Notes: generated by a model from the letters alone, not told the origin. DNA of 64,000 nucleotides from Harmothoe impar (GCA_947462335.1 OX381714.1:34434025-34498024); one strand, 5' to 3'; shown: positions 35,464-44,451, counted from the first letter of the stretch. Made by a program: numbers and translations.

Positions 35464-35813
35464 GTTTCTATCAAGAAGTTGATGCAATGAGCTCCACAAG
35501 TCTTAGTGTATAAACTTTGTAGTTGTTGCTTGTTGAACGTCCCACGCTTGTCTGACGATTTCTTCAAGAACGCTCTGTGATATACACTCATAGGGGGTAA
35601 ACCATAAGGATCGAAATAGTACACTACTCCATCACTCTGAACATAGAAAGCTATCCAATGTTGTCCAGGTTGTGTGTGGGGGTGTGTGTTACTGACAAAG
35701 CAAGTCAGAGGTGTTGCTTCAGCAGGGCACTCATCACTAGGGAAAGTACCTAGGAAGTATCGTCGAGTGTGAGGGTGTTGGCTAAGAACAGTGTTCAGTT
35801 GTGAAGTCTTCAT
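35364..35813 (-). CDS. PRO: Adenain-like cysteine protease (PRO), copy 1
   Basis: 149 aa from the ATG at 35813, four bases after the capsid stop; the frame upstream to 35888 has no ATG. Catalytic residues line up with adenovirus protease spacing: His52 in QHWIAF, Asp68 in YYFDPYG, and Cys106 in TCGAHCINFL, with the oxyanion Gln99 seven residues before the Cys. In adenoviruses and Polintons this enzyme processes capsid and core precursors during maturation. Its place next to the major capsid gene supports that role here. Confidence 0.9.
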   Translation of the reverse strand: MKTSQLNTVLSQHPHTRRYFLGTFPSDECPAEATPLTCFVSNTHPHTQPGQHWIAFYVQSDGVVYYFDPYGLPPMSVYHRAFLKKSSDKRGTFNKQQLQSLYTKTCGAHCINFLIETCRTQDPQHTLHNLLQLPTNLTDRMVQPYMSLY

Positions 35814-35817
35814 CTTC

Positions 35818-37131
35818 TCAGGCCATGTGGTAGTCTGTGACTGGTAGTCTGTCAGCTGTGAGTTGGATGTTGTTGTCGTAGAAAGCACAGATGACAGCTG
35901 AGATGGCGTGATTTGTAGGGGCGTTGAACCTCAGAGACACAGTCAACTTCCCTTGCTTCACTAAGTTGATGCGTGGGCATTCAGGAGTCCTGTCTGGAGT
36001 CAGGTCGAAAGCGAAGACTGTGTACCCTGATTGGAACTGTTCTAAACTGAGACCACAATCTTGACCTACAGCTAGTAGACCTGTCTCTCTGAACAAGTTC
36101 CTGTAAGCTTTCACACAGTTCCCTGCAGCAAAGTCAGTCTTCACTTCATATTTATGGTCATCATACTTCAGACCTACTTCTCTCACTGAGTAGTTCTGGA
36201 AGTTGAACGGGTTCTCGCTTTTAGTGCCTGACGCTGCAGTCTCTTTGACTAAAGCTAGTAGGACACGGGTCGGGATCTGGCTTGTGTCGGGTTGAGTCCA
36301 ACTGTACTCTTGTGACCCTCCGTCTAGAGTGTGTTTAGTGACTCGACACCTCGTCAGAGTGTAGTTGAATGGTCCGAACTGAGGGTTCATCACTGTTTTA
36401 TTGTGGACTTCAGCTACTTCGTCTCTCACAGTCACTTGGCGCACGCTCATCTCAGCTTTAGTGATCTTCACTTTGAAGTCTAAGTCTGCAGCTTGCATCA
36501 TGTAGAAAGCTGGAGAGCTACGTTCATATATGAACTTGAACTCACAATGTGAAGGGAAGAGCTTGCACTGCTTGAGGAGGTCGATGTGGGGTCTGATGAT
36601 GACTCCGTGAGTCCGTCTTGCACTGAACTCTTTCCGGCGAGCAACGAAACCTGTGTTAGCAGCAACTCGTCCTTCCATGTGGCCAGCTGTGTCCATCATC
36701 CACTTCTGTAGACCCTTCAACCGAGTAGTCTTGTCGTTCACTTCAGTTCCTACTAAGTCTAACAATGTCGATTTCAGTGCATAGTCTTCATTGTTCCCTG
36801 TCACTTTCTCTCCGTTGATCAACAGTTGAACAGAAGAGAAGAGGGAGTGGCCTATGTTGTTCACAGGTGCAGCTTCGTCACCTACTGCTAGACGTGTCCC
36901 AGCAGCATCTACAACTTCTATTTCCAAGTACAACTCTGCTTCACTCAAATCTGTGTACAGAGTAGTTGGCTCAAAAGTAAAGTCGAAAGAGTCAGTGTGG
37001 TCAGTCAAAGCATTGTTAGTTGTCTTAGTGACTGTCTGACTTTTCAGAATGTCTTTTTGAGTCACTCCTACTGCATGGAGATCTAACTCTCCTACAGCAC
37101 ATGTCTGGCCATGAGGATGTAACAGACTCAT
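35818..37131 (-). CDS. MCP: Major capsid protein, double jelly-roll (PY), copy 1
   Basis: 437 aa, a usual size for Polinton PY. Recognised from the N-terminal block with SFDFTFEPTTLYTDLSEAEL, the central FNYTLTRCRVTKHTLDGG, and the C-terminal VFAFDLTPDRTPECPR followed by a VSLRFNAP / VICAFYDNNIQL strand pair, a pattern shared with hexon-like capsid proteins of this group. It would form the trimeric capsomers of an icosahedral shell. This copy has Glu where the second copy has Lys (codon at 36876). Only 3 bp separate it from the basic protein gene upstream. Confidence 0.88.
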   Translation of the reverse strand: MSLLHPHGQTCAVGELDLHAVGVTQKDILKSQTVTKTTNNALTDHTDSFDFTFEPTTLYTDLSEAELYLEIEVVDAAGTRLAVGDEAAPVNNIGHSLFSSVQLLINGEKVTGNNEDYALKSTLLDLVGTEVNDKTTRLKGLQKWMMDTAGHMEGRVAANTGFVARRKEFSARRTHGVIIRPHIDLLKQCKLFPSHCEFKFIYERSSPAFYMMQAADLDFKVKITKAEMSVRQVTVRDEVAEVHNKTVMNPQFGPFNYTLTRCRVTKHTLDGGSQEYSWTQPDTSQIPTRVLLALVKETAASGTKSENPFNFQNYSVREVGLKYDDHKYEVKTDFAAGNCVKAYRNLFRETGLLAVGQDCGLSLEQFQSGYTVFAFDLTPDRTPECPRINLVKQGKLTVSLRFNAPTNHAISAVICAFYDNNIQLTADRLPVTDYHMA

Positions 37132-37133
37132 GA

Positions 37134-37625
37134 TTAGAACAGTAGTGCTTTATTGCTAGCACGACTCTGCTTCTTCTTCTTGCGCCCTTTGCCTGTCTGC
37201 TGCTTAGTACGTCCTGCACGTCGGACTGTCGCACGGCGTTTGGCTGGAGTCGGTTGAGACACTCTGTTTATGTAGTTCTGAGCTGAAGAATGAGCTCTCT
37301 TCAATAGAGCTTGGCTTTGACCTCTGACATGTTTGTTTACACTCTTCTTGAGTGGTTTTCCAGCCATGACATCTGAAAGTACTCCTGCACCTGTAGAGAG
37401 TAGTGCTGTGCCAGCTGTCTTAGCAACTTTACGACCAATAGTGCTCAAAAGGGGGACAGCTCCTCGCAGTAATCCTGATATGATAGATCCAATACCATGA
37501 CCACGTTGCCTAGCTACTCCACCGAAAGCTGGTAGAACACCGTGACCAAACTGAGATTTAGCATAGTAAGCACCATACTCCCCTCTAGGGGCTAAGTATG
37601 GAGGTGGGCCAAAGCGCTGAAGCAT
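37134..37625 (-). CDS. Basic membrane-active-like core protein (adenovirus pX/pVI-like), copy 1
   Basis: 163 aa. It has a Gly/Ala-rich hydrophobic segment at about residues 44-85 (GIGSIISGLLRGAVPLLSTI), then a strongly basic C-terminus (KKKKQSR, many Arg/Lys). Small proteins with an amphipathic Gly-rich helix and a basic tail occur between the capsid genes in Polintons and adenoviruses, where they act as core or membrane-lytic proteins. The analogy is by composition and position, not proven homology. Confidence 0.65.
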   Translation of the reverse strand: MLQRFGPPPYLAPRGEYGAYYAKSQFGHGVLPAFGGVARQRGHGIGSIISGLLRGAVPLLSTIGRKVAKTAGTALLSTGAGVLSDVMAGKPLKKSVNKHVRGQSQALLKRAHSSAQNYINRVSQPTPAKRRATVRRAGRTKQQTGKGRKKKKQSRASNKALLF

Positions 37626-37632
37626 ACTGTTA

Positions 37633-38982
37633 CTATATGTGGTTGCTTATAGGCTTAAAAGCTAGTACTACAGTCACTGCTCCACGTTCAAATGGTATAG
37701 GACGACCTGTGCTGTCTCTTAAGTAGATCGCGATCTGTCTGAAGCTGCTCTTACTCACAGGTTGGTACATCAAAGGTTGGAAAGTGACAGTCTGTGTGTC
37801 ACCTAGCAGTGGATTAATGTTTACAACTCTCAAGAGAGGTGCTCTCTTGTCTCCAACAATGTTATGTTTCACTATATCAGAGTATACATACACAGTCTGA
37901 GCTCTGAACTTCAAGTCTACTACAGCTTGACCTTCAGTTTTATTCATCAAGAAGACTCCACCTCCGAATCCTAACTGCACACCTAAGTTAACTGGTAGTT
38001 GTATCACAACATCAGGGGGTAGAGCTACAATACACTTCATTGTATACCTGTTGTATGTGAACACGTTAGATTTATTGTTCTTGTGGTGTGTCCTCAGTTT
38101 CTTGATGATACTAGGGTGTTTCCTGTTAATACACTTGTTCAGATAATTTATGAAGTCACTGTTGTCTTGTAGATATACACCTTGCAGAGAGAAAGCTGTA
38201 TATGTCCGGACTGCTGGGAATTGAAAAGTGTTGACTAGTTTATCTAAATACTTCAACTTTAATTCTATTTTCACTACTCTGAGTTCTTCCTCAGTCAAAA
38301 CTTCTGACTCTCTAGTAGTAAGCCCGTTTATGAATGCTGCTTTTTCTGTGTAATTTAAGTTGAGTGAATCTCTCACAGCTGAGACTGCTGCACTCGCACG
38401 GTTCTCAGGGTTCAAACCGCGTACTATTCTGTAAGTGATACTGTCTGCACCAGATGGCGGCACTTCTGCTAAAGAGTCTGGTTCAGTTTCGGTTTCGCTG
38501 TCCGATTCGACACTAGGTAGCGGCGCAGGTCGCGCTACTTCTCCAGAGCTTGGGTCTGATTCTACACTAAGTCTCGCTGTAGGTTGTCGTACTGGTACTT
38601 GTTTAGAGCGTTTGATCTCTACACCTCGCTGTAGACACTTCTTAGCTACGCTGTCGTGTATACTTGAACTTTTCCTATTCAACACAGGATCGTTCGCTGT
38701 GTAAGGAAAAAAGTCTGAGCTTCGCTTATGTAGTGCTTCTTGTAGTCTTTTAGCACTCATGACGCTCTTGGGTATAGTTGAGTCTGTTTCACCTTCTATG
38801 AACAACAATGTCTCACATTCTACGTTGTACCAACTAGTAGGACACGTTATTTCTTGCAGAGCACACTCCATTGGAGTACTAGAAGATACATACTCAGGTA
38901 ACAATGTGTTGTAAGTTGTCAGAGTGTTGTCTGGGAAAACTTTCATAGACGAGTTGCTAGGTAGTGTCATTGTGAACGCCAT
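37633..38982 (-). CDS. Minor capsid / penton-like protein (PX-type), copy 1
   Basis: 449 aa. The N-terminus MAFTMTLPSNSSMKVFPDNT and ECALQEITCPTSWYNVE is a block typical of Polinton penton-type proteins. The middle (about residues 125-180) is Ser/Glu-rich and disordered. The C-terminal half is beta-rich (VIQLPVNLGVQLGFGGGVFL, VDLKFRAQTVYVYSDIVKHN), compatible with a jelly-roll. Expected role: pentameric vertex protein. The start overlaps the end of the integrase gene by 16 nt. Confidence 0.7.
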   Translation of the reverse strand: MAFTMTLPSNSSMKVFPDNTLTTYNTLLPEYVSSSTPMECALQEITCPTSWYNVECETLLFIEGETDSTIPKSVMSAKRLQEALHKRSSDFFPYTANDPVLNRKSSSIHDSVAKKCLQRGVEIKRSKQVPVRQPTARLSVESDPSSGEVARPAPLPSVESDSETETEPDSLAEVPPSGADSITYRIVRGLNPENRASAAVSAVRDSLNLNYTEKAAFINGLTTRESEVLTEEELRVVKIELKLKYLDKLVNTFQFPAVRTYTAFSLQGVYLQDNSDFINYLNKCINRKHPSIIKKLRTHHKNNKSNVFTYNRYTMKCIVALPPDVVIQLPVNLGVQLGFGGGVFLMNKTEGQAVVDLKFRAQTVYVYSDIVKHNIVGDKRAPLLRVVNINPLLGDTQTVTFQPLMYQPVSKSSFRQIAIYLRDSTGRPIPFERGAVTVVLAFKPISNHI

Positions 38983-40049
38983 TTTTTCACGTTCTTAGCA
39001 GGTTCCCACGTGTTGAACTTATCCCCGTAACCTTTCCACTTGACGTATGCTTGACGCTTACGACCTGAGCCTCTGTACTTCACTACTTCCTCTATGTCGT
39101 ACCTCTTCCCTTGACGGACATGGACCTTTTGAACTTCAGGCTGGTAGAAAGTTCCTTTTATCTCTTCTCCTAGTTCATCTTTCAGTTGGTATCCTTTAGG
39201 TTTGACAGAATCTATAGTGTATACTTCTTCAGTCCAGTTAGGTTCGTAACCTCTGTTGAAAGCGCGCTTCTTAGCAAGCATGCGCACTTTAGAACCTTTC
39301 TTCAAAAGTAACTTGGGCACAGTCCTCTTGTCTGGTGGTTGTTCATATAGCCTGTAGAACAGAGCATCAGAGTTCTTGTCTGTGATGTCGACTGGAGCTG
39401 CACCTAGTGTCTTATGCACAGTACTATTGTAAGAGTGGACTAGATCTTGAAGTATGCCTGTCCACTTGTAGTTGTTGAAGTAAGCAAAGCAACGCCACAG
39501 CTTACCTTGCAGTGTGGCGTTAAATCGTTCAGCTATAGCACATTTCACGTCATCGTTCTCTCCAGTGAACAATTTTACACCCCTTTCTTCTAGATGACTT
39601 CTGAAAGTTTGGTTCAAAAATTCTTTTCCTTTGTCAGTCTGGATTTTAACAGGTTGTCTACTCTCAGTCATTTTCTTGTAAGCTTCTAATACATCTACAG
39701 CTTTCTTACTCTTGACAGGTTGAGCAAAGCCATATCTTGAGAAGACATCTATACCAGCTAAAATATACTGGTACCCTTTGTTCTCACGTGAAGACTCTCT
39801 CATGTCAATAAGATCTAACTGCCATTGTCTATCTATACCCCAAGTCTGAGTCTTGTGTCTTGTGAACCGTCTCTTGTAAGGTTTGTGTCTAGTGTAAGCA
39901 TCCACATCTTCTAAAGCTTCAGCAATGTTTTTTAAGTCAGTCTTCTTAAAGTGATGGTGTCGCAATTTACTCACGCTAGTGAAACTTCCAGGTTCTCTGA
40001 CTGAAGTATAGCGATCTACTACAGCTTTCTTCAAAGCTTTGTCCGCCAT
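38967..40049 (-). CDS. INT: Retroviral-type integrase with chromodomain (INT), copy 1
   Basis: 360 aa. The catalytic core has Asp79 (QLDLIDM), Asp139 (QTDKGKEFL) and Glu174 (AIAERFNATL). The 35-residue gap gives the D,D35E signature of DDE integrases. The C-terminus at about 313-358 is a chromodomain (YDIEEVVKYRG, YVKWKGYGDKFNTWEP), likely directing integration to modified chromatin. Integrase inserts the element with a 6-bp staggered cut, matching the GTAGAC duplication. It overlaps the upstream gene by 19 nt and the penton-like gene by 16 nt. Confidence 0.95.
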   Translation of the reverse strand: MADKALKKAVVDRYTSVREPGSFTSVSKLRHHHFKKTDLKNIAEALEDVDAYTRHKPYKRRFTRHKTQTWGIDRQWQLDLIDMRESSRENKGYQYILAGIDVFSRYGFAQPVKSKKAVDVLEAYKKMTESRQPVKIQTDKGKEFLNQTFRSHLEERGVKLFTGENDDVKCAIAERFNATLQGKLWRCFAYFNNYKWTGILQDLVHSYNSTVHKTLGAAPVDITDKNSDALFYRLYEQPPDKRTVPKLLLKKGSKVRMLAKKRAFNRGYEPNWTEEVYTIDSVKPKGYQLKDELGEEIKGTFYQPEVQKVHVRQGKRYDIEEVVKYRGSGRKRQAYVKWKGYGDKFNTWEPAKNVKKWRSQ

Positions 40050-41059
40050 AACTTTGCTAGTTGACGAGATGTTATACCAGTACCACTCTGTGCAGTATTA
40101 GCTTTACGTTTACGCTTTGGTGTTACACTATATGAACGTCTTCTGAAGGGGGAGCCAGTCATAGAACTAACACTCTTGAAAGATTCTTTGTTTCTGACGA
40201 ACTTGAGGTCTGGGTTCAACCTTTTAACAGCTGCGATGAAGTACTTTTGTCCTATGGGAGGTTGCTTCTTAGTTAGACTATTTTTCCGAGCTGCATCACC
40301 TAGTAGATCAATGATGTTACTCCCTTGTATACGCCGCCCGTGCACTACTAGTTCACCACTAGGAGTCCAGTTGATAGTACCTCTACCTTTGTCAGAGTCT
40401 GCTAAGTGTCTATACAGATTCATAGCAGTCTTCTGATAAGTAGTAGGTACACGCCTTTGAATTAAAGCATCCATCACCATGACACCTTGTCTACCTATAG
40501 GTCCTGTGTCTTCTTCTTCTCTTTCTTCTTCTTCTTGAGACTCATATTCATCGTCTCCACTAGCACCAGGTAAACTTGGAGTTGGAGTTTGATGACTAGT
40601 AGTAGAAAACATATCGTCATCATCGCCTGAAGTAGCTTCATCGTCTGCTTCTTCCCCTCTCCTACCTCTTTTGTGACGTTGTTGAGTAATATTTCTAGGG
40701 TTCATAGAAGAAGCAGCTCGACTCACAATTTTAGCTTTTTTGTATAGTATAGAAGATTTAGTCATGAGCTGGTTGTATCTACTGAGTCTCTCACTAGTGT
40801 TCAACTGAGAGTCATTCAATACTCTAGTTGCTTCTTTCTGTAAGTGACTCAATATCTCCACTAGACTACTGTGTGGGGATAGTTTTTCTCTGACTAGTTG
40901 ACTCTCATAGAACTGAGTTTGAGGGTCTGGTAGCACAGCTGGAGCAGAAGACGCGAGTGTTGCACTAGGTAGCGGGTCAGTGTTAGTAGTAGAAGAAATG
41001 GGGGTGTCGCTTTTACCTACTAAATCAGGTCTCACTAAAGCCATACGTGTGTAAGACAT
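40031..41059 (-). CDS. Conserved-type Polinton protein with acidic middle (PW-like?), copy 1
   Basis: 342 aa. The N-terminal third is Ser/Thr/Pro-rich with a helical stretch (LVEILSHLQKEATRVLNDSQ). The middle is very acidic (DDDDMFS, EEEEREEED). The C-terminal part contains NWTPSGELVVHGRRIQGSNI and DLLGDAARK, then a basic tail (RKRKANT). The W-x-x-GEL-x-x-G-x-x-IxGSNI block recurs in invertebrate Polintons as far as I recall, but no function is established. It is co-transcribed with the integrase. Confidence 0.6.
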   Translation of the reverse strand: MSYTRMALVRPDLVGKSDTPISSTTNTDPLPSATLASSAPAVLPDPQTQFYESQLVREKLSPHSSLVEILSHLQKEATRVLNDSQLNTSERLSRYNQLMTKSSILYKKAKIVSRAASSMNPRNITQQRHKRGRRGEEADDEATSGDDDDMFSTTSHQTPTPSLPGASGDDEYESQEEEEREEEDTGPIGRQGVMVMDALIQRRVPTTYQKTAMNLYRHLADSDKGRGTINWTPSGELVVHGRRIQGSNIIDLLGDAARKNSLTKKQPPIGQKYFIAAVKRLNPDLKFVRNKESFKSVSSMTGSPFRRRSYSVTPKRKRKANTAQSGTGITSRQLAKLWRTKL

Positions 41060-41061
41060 GA

Positions 41062-41472
41062 CTACCGTTTGACAGCTGATCCTATGAGACTAGTAATAAG
41101 AGGTAGTGCTACACCCAGTAGTGCACCTATGAAGCCACCGTCCTGCTGTAGTATTCGTCTCTTAGCTATGACAGTAATCTTAGGTTTTGTTATAGCTCTC
41201 AGCTGCTTCTTGTACGGCGATAACTTCTTGACTGCGTGAAGGTAGTTCGGTGTCAAGGTTTTGTTCATTACATTGACACATATGACACTCATTAGTCTGA
41301 TCACTTCTTCACTGAGACCTCTCACTAAATGTTGACAGTCTGTACTACTACATTTAGCTATATGTTTCAACAGAGAGTAATGCCGACGTAAAGAAACTAA
41401 CTTTTGGTAGTAAGCACTTCTCTGACGGCGCTTAAGACTCTTAGCACGCTTACTCTTAGTACTCCCCTTCAT
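41062..41472 (-). CDS. Small basic protein with C-terminal hydrophobic segment, copy 1
   Basis: 136 aa from the ATG at 41472; the earlier open frame to 41517 lacks an ATG. The start overlaps the ATPase stop as ATGA, a coupled arrangement. The N-terminus is Lys/Arg-rich (KSKRAKSLKRRQRS). The C-terminus is GGFIGALLGVALPLITSLIG, then AVKR: one membrane-inserting helix. It is probably a virion membrane-active or core protein; this is inferred from composition and conserved position. Confidence 0.65.
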   Translation of the reverse strand: MKGSTKSKRAKSLKRRQRSAYYQKLVSLRRHYSLLKHIAKCSSTDCQHLVRGLSEEVIRLMSVICVNVMNKTLTPNYLHAVKKLSPYKKQLRAITKPKITVIAKRRILQQDGGFIGALLGVALPLITSLIGSAVKR

Positions 41473-42158
41473 TTCTTCTGCTTTTTCCCAGTAGGAATGA
41501 ATACTACGCTGTTCCAAGGTGTTGTTATACTGTTCCTCACTCGCAAGTTGTCAGGTGTGCTCTGCTTACAGTCCAACACTATGTATGAGTGTTTAGCTGT
41601 AGTCTCTTTGTTATATACCTGAGTCAAGAAAGATGGTTGCGCTGGGAAAGCTTGTCTAGATATATAACTTATCTGACTCATATCTCGAGGGTTTTTAAAA
41701 ATAACTAGATAATGACTGTTCAAACTGAGAGTCCTGAAGTCTTTGTTAGCAAAGAATAAGTTCTGAGTAATGAATATTACATTCATGTTCATATGATGAG
41801 AACCTTTGATGAAGAGGTCTTTAGCTATAGGTGCATATTCTGGGTCTAACAAGTCGTCTATGATGAGCATCGAGTGTTTACTAGTATCTCGACTAGAGTT
41901 GAAAAGTTCATCCCTTGTAAGAAGACCTTCGTTGAATTTCACACCTGCACTTTTCAACTTTTCAAACTCTGGTTGCCACTGGCTGTAGCAGTAAGTTATA
42001 TCGTGTACTTCAGGTGTGACGAGAGTCTTCACGTTATTTATCACTTCGAATACTAGACGACTCTTACCACAGGATGTAGGTCCAGCTATTAGCATAGTGA
42101 AAGGTGACTGTAGTCTAGGATCGAATTCAACAGATTCCACAGCGGTAGAGACGTCCAT
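41469..42158 (-). CDS. ATP: Genome-packaging ATPase, A32/FtsK-HerA type (ATP), copy 1
   Basis: 229 aa. Walker A is GPTSCGKS at residues 26-33 and Walker B is MLIIDDLL at 97-104. They are followed by the NMNVIFITQNLFF sensor-like strand and the family block LSLNSHYLVIFKNPRDMSQI. These are features of packaging ATPases of Polintons, poxviruses (A32) and adintoviruses. It would pump the DNA into capsids. It lies 13 bp after the death-domain gene. Confidence 0.93.
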   Translation of the reverse strand: MDVSTAVESVEFDPRLQSPFTMLIAGPTSCGKSRLVFEVINNVKTLVTPEVHDITYCYSQWQPEFEKLKSAGVKFNEGLLTRDELFNSSRDTSKHSMLIIDDLLDPEYAPIAKDLFIKGSHHMNMNVIFITQNLFFANKDFRTLSLNSHYLVIFKNPRDMSQISYISRQAFPAQPSFLTQVYNKETTAKHSYIVLDCKQSTPDNLRVRNSITTPWNSVVFIPTGKKQKK

Positions 42159-42171
42159 CTTAGTGCAGTGA

Positions 42172-42858
42172 TCAGACGAGAGTGGTCAACACTGGAGTGA
42201 CACAGCTCACTTTTATGTCTTTGGGTACAGCTGCATACAACCCTTGAACATACATTGCGACGTCGCTGCGACCCATGTCGTCTTGCAACACTTTCATCAG
42301 AGCTATAGGCTCAGACGTCTCGTTGTACTTCCAAGCTCTCAGCACTTCATAGACAGGGTTCTTGACAGTTCTGTCAGAAGGCACAGGTTGAGAGATGAAA
42401 GCTATTTCATGAGAAGTCAACCCTAAGTAGATCCCTATGGTCTTCCAGTCTCTAGGGCAGAGCTCAGACAAAAGAGAGAAATATTTCTGCACTTTCCACT
42501 CCATGTCTCCACTCTCTAAGCCATCCCACATGTCATGCTTGTCCATGTACTCACGTGAGAATTGGATGAGGTCCATACGGTAAGATTCCTCCAAAGCGTC
42601 TGCTAGTTCTTCCCACCTAGTAGTACAACTTTTCTGGTACCAAGTAGTGAACATTTCTCTAGCTTGAGTTATGACACTTCTCTCACAACTGAGATATCCC
42701 ATGTCCTTCAAGTTCACTTTGAGGTATGAACCTAACCGTATGTAATCTGATGTCGGCAACTTACTACTTATTTTCAGTAGCATAGCGTCTGGTAAGTATC
42801 CTAACGGCTCTCCTTTGAAGAATGATGATACAGGTACTACCAAATTGAAATCTGCCAT
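42172..42858 (-). CDS. Tandem death-domain protein, copy 1
   Basis: 228 aa. Two segments have the six-helix death-domain pattern. The first is at about residues 23-98 (LLKISSKLPTSDYIRLGSYL, MFTTWYQKSCTTRWEELADA). The second, clearer one is at about 125-208 (LLSELCPRDWKTIGIYLGLT, VYEVLRAWKYNETSEPIALM, VLQDDMGRSDVAMYV). Death domains are animal apoptosis and innate-immune adaptors; a virus-like element carrying them could interfere with host cell death, which is inference. It is the first gene of the - strand cluster, about 80 nt after a TATA box. Confidence 0.78.
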   Translation of the reverse strand: MADFNLVVPVSSFFKGEPLGYLPDAMLLKISSKLPTSDYIRLGSYLKVNLKDMGYLSCERSVITQAREMFTTWYQKSCTTRWEELADALEESYRMDLIQFSREYMDKHDMWDGLESGDMEWKVQKYFSLLSELCPRDWKTIGIYLGLTSHEIAFISQPVPSDRTVKNPVYEVLRAWKYNETSEPIALMKVLQDDMGRSDVAMYVQGLYAAVPKDIKVSCVTPVLTTLV

Positions 42859-42936
42859 GATGAGCGAGTGTGTGAAGGAGTAGACAGGCAGGTAGGTAGG
42901 TAGAGTGTTGTATGGGGTGTTGTAGGTTAGGGGGAG

Positions 42937-42946
42937 CTTTTATATA
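42937..42946 (-). promoter_or_regulatory. TATA box of the left gene cluster, copy 1
   Basis: TATATAAAAG on the - strand, about 80 nt before the ATG of the death-domain gene. It is the only strong TATA box before nine closely packed genes. Repeated at 51571-51580. Confidence 0.6.
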
Positions 42947-42958
42947 GCTCTTTAGACT

Positions 42959-43143
42959 AGAATACGTAGGGAAATCGTGTAAAGAGTATGCAAAACGTTC
43001 TGAGTTCGAACTCCTCGCCCCCTATCCATTTCACACTAGAGGGGTGCTCCCCACCCCATACACCCTATGCTAATACTATACACACCCCCCACCCCACCCA
43101 ACTCTATACGATGCACTAACGTTTCACTTTTTTATCAGAGTGT
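42959..43143. other. Promoter-side spacer, C-rich, copy 1
   Basis: The region between the death-domain gene and the DUF5662 remnant is C-rich (CCCCACCCCATACACCC, CACCCCCCACCCCACCC) with no frame. It may hold further promoter elements. The same sequence is at 51593-51777. Confidence 0.4.
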
Positions 43144-43341
43144 TTACAATAACATTCTGAGCGCTAAACCACTACGATGAGAGGACGTTGTAATATCACG
43201 CTCCCACTGACTTAAATAAGTTTTAACTCTGTATCTGTCTGCTTCAGTGTAACGTTCTAGATACGTATCTGGGATTTTGAAAATGTCTTCTACTTTCAAA
43301 TCTGAACGACCTGCTAAGTTCCTTTGAAGCCGACAACCTAG
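43144..43341 (-). pseudogene. Truncated 3' fragment of the DUF5662-like gene
   Basis: Identical to 51778-51975. It holds only the last 65 codons (residues 153-217) of the intact gene at 51778-52431. The break coincides with the start of the second TIR copy at 43343. It lacks the start and the HDLSKF and NPHH motifs, so it should be non-functional. Confidence 0.9.
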
Positions 43342-43342
43342 T

Positions 43343-43634
43343 AGTAGTATATAGGAGCATATTCAGCGCGTAAGAAACGGTAGCAAGTAGGTCAGTTGAC
43401 ACTTGCAGAACGGAAGTGACCTTTAAGAGCCAATCAGAAGCTTCTATATGACAGGAAGTGACGTCACTGACCTAGATTAGAGGTCATGACATACTTTACA
43501 AGCTTCTGATTGGTTAATATATGTCAATATGACCTACTAACTTTGTAAACACATACACGTGCTATACACCACGTGCTATACACCACGTGGCTTTCAAATG
43601 TCAACAATGACATTTCAGTAATACCGTCACATGC
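43343..43634 (+). repeat. Internal copy of the Polinton terminal repeat
   Basis: Same as 34709-35000, beginning AGTAGTATATAGGAGCATAT, but inside the element. It is preceded by CCTAGT instead of the target duplication GTAGAC. Confidence 0.95.
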
Positions 43635-43749
43635 AGATGGAATACTAACTTTAGTATTCGATAAATACCGTTGGTATATACACAGATACACGACACAATT
43701 TGTTTTTTTCATTCTTTTTTTATTTCACACAAAGCAAAAAGCAAAGCAG

Positions 43750-44097
43750 TTACAAAGTGAATGAGTTATTGGCACAGTTCAACCCACACCCTCCTCCAGT
43801 TTTAGTTTTCTCCATTTCTGCCTTGTCTTGAACTTCTTCTAGTTGCCTCACTCTGTACATGAGCTGACTGATCATATCAATTATTTTATCCATGACATCA
43901 GCGTTACTCTTCAACCCGTCGATCACGTCTAATTCTCTCTGAGTGCTGTCTGCAAGTAAGTTGTGTTTAGTACTTGCAGCTTCTTGCTCTAGAGACTTTA
44001 GTATAGACTCATGTATGGCTGGACCATTCGATCGGTCAGGTTGGTTGGCAGTTGGAGAAGGTTGTGTAGAGTGTGTTGAGGGTCTTGGGTTCGACAT
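43750..44097 (-). CDS. Small coiled-coil protein (Polinton, unknown), copy 2
   Basis: Identical duplicate of the gene at 35116-35463: 115 aa, Pro/Ser-rich start, C-terminal coiled coil, overlapping the protease gene. Confidence 0.6.
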   Translation of the reverse strand: MSNPRPSTHSTQPSPTANQPDRSNGPAIHESILKSLEQEAASTKHNLLADSTQRELDVIDGLKSNADVMDKIIDMISQLMYRVRQLEEVQDKAEMEKTKTGGGCGLNCANNSFTL

Positions 44098-44447
44098 GTT
44101 TCTATCAAGAAGTTGATGCAATGAGCTCCACAAGTCTTAGTGTATAAACTTTGTAGTTGTTGCTTGTTGAACGTCCCACGCTTGTCTGACGATTTCTTCA
44201 AGAACGCTCTGTGATATACACTCATAGGGGGTAAACCATAAGGATCGAAATAGTACACTACTCCATCACTCTGAACATAGAAAGCTATCCAATGTTGTCC
44301 AGGTTGTGTGTGGGGGTGTGTGTTACTGACAAAGCAAGTCAGAGGTGTTGCTTCAGCAGGGCACTCATCACTAGGGAAAGTACCTAGGAAGTATCGTCGA
44401 GTGTGAGGGTGTTGGCTAAGAACAGTGTTCAGTTGTGAAGTCTTCAT
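43998..44447 (-). CDS. PRO: Adenain-like cysteine protease (PRO), copy 2
   Basis: Identical duplicate of 35364-35813, with His52, Asp68, Gln99 and Cys106 all kept. Confidence 0.9.
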   Translation of the reverse strand: MKTSQLNTVLSQHPHTRRYFLGTFPSDECPAEATPLTCFVSNTHPHTQPGQHWIAFYVQSDGVVYYFDPYGLPPMSVYHRAFLKKSSDKRGTFNKQQLQSLYTKTCGAHCINFLIETCRTQDPQHTLHNLLQLPTNLTDRMVQPYMSLY

Positions 44448-44451
44448 CTTC

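Larger units (their letters stand above)
34709..43342. repeat. 8634-bp direct duplication, copy 1
   Basis: It carries the left TIR, eight structural/packaging genes, the integrase, the death-domain gene and the last 65 codons of the DUF5662-like gene. It is identical to 43343-51976 except for C/T at 36876 versus 45510 and the last base, as far as I compared. Confidence 0.95.

Noticed and set aside
35814..35888. N-terminal extension of the Polinton protease overlapping the capsid gene
   Set aside because: It would need a GTG start; the ATG at 35813 lies four bases past the capsid stop and gives a normal-length protease.
42985..43012. GAGTTCGAACTCC resembling a tRNA T-loop/B box in the Polinton spacer (also at 51619-51646)
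   Set aside because: No A box, acceptor stem or anticodon arm at the right distance; the T-stem pairs over only three bases.
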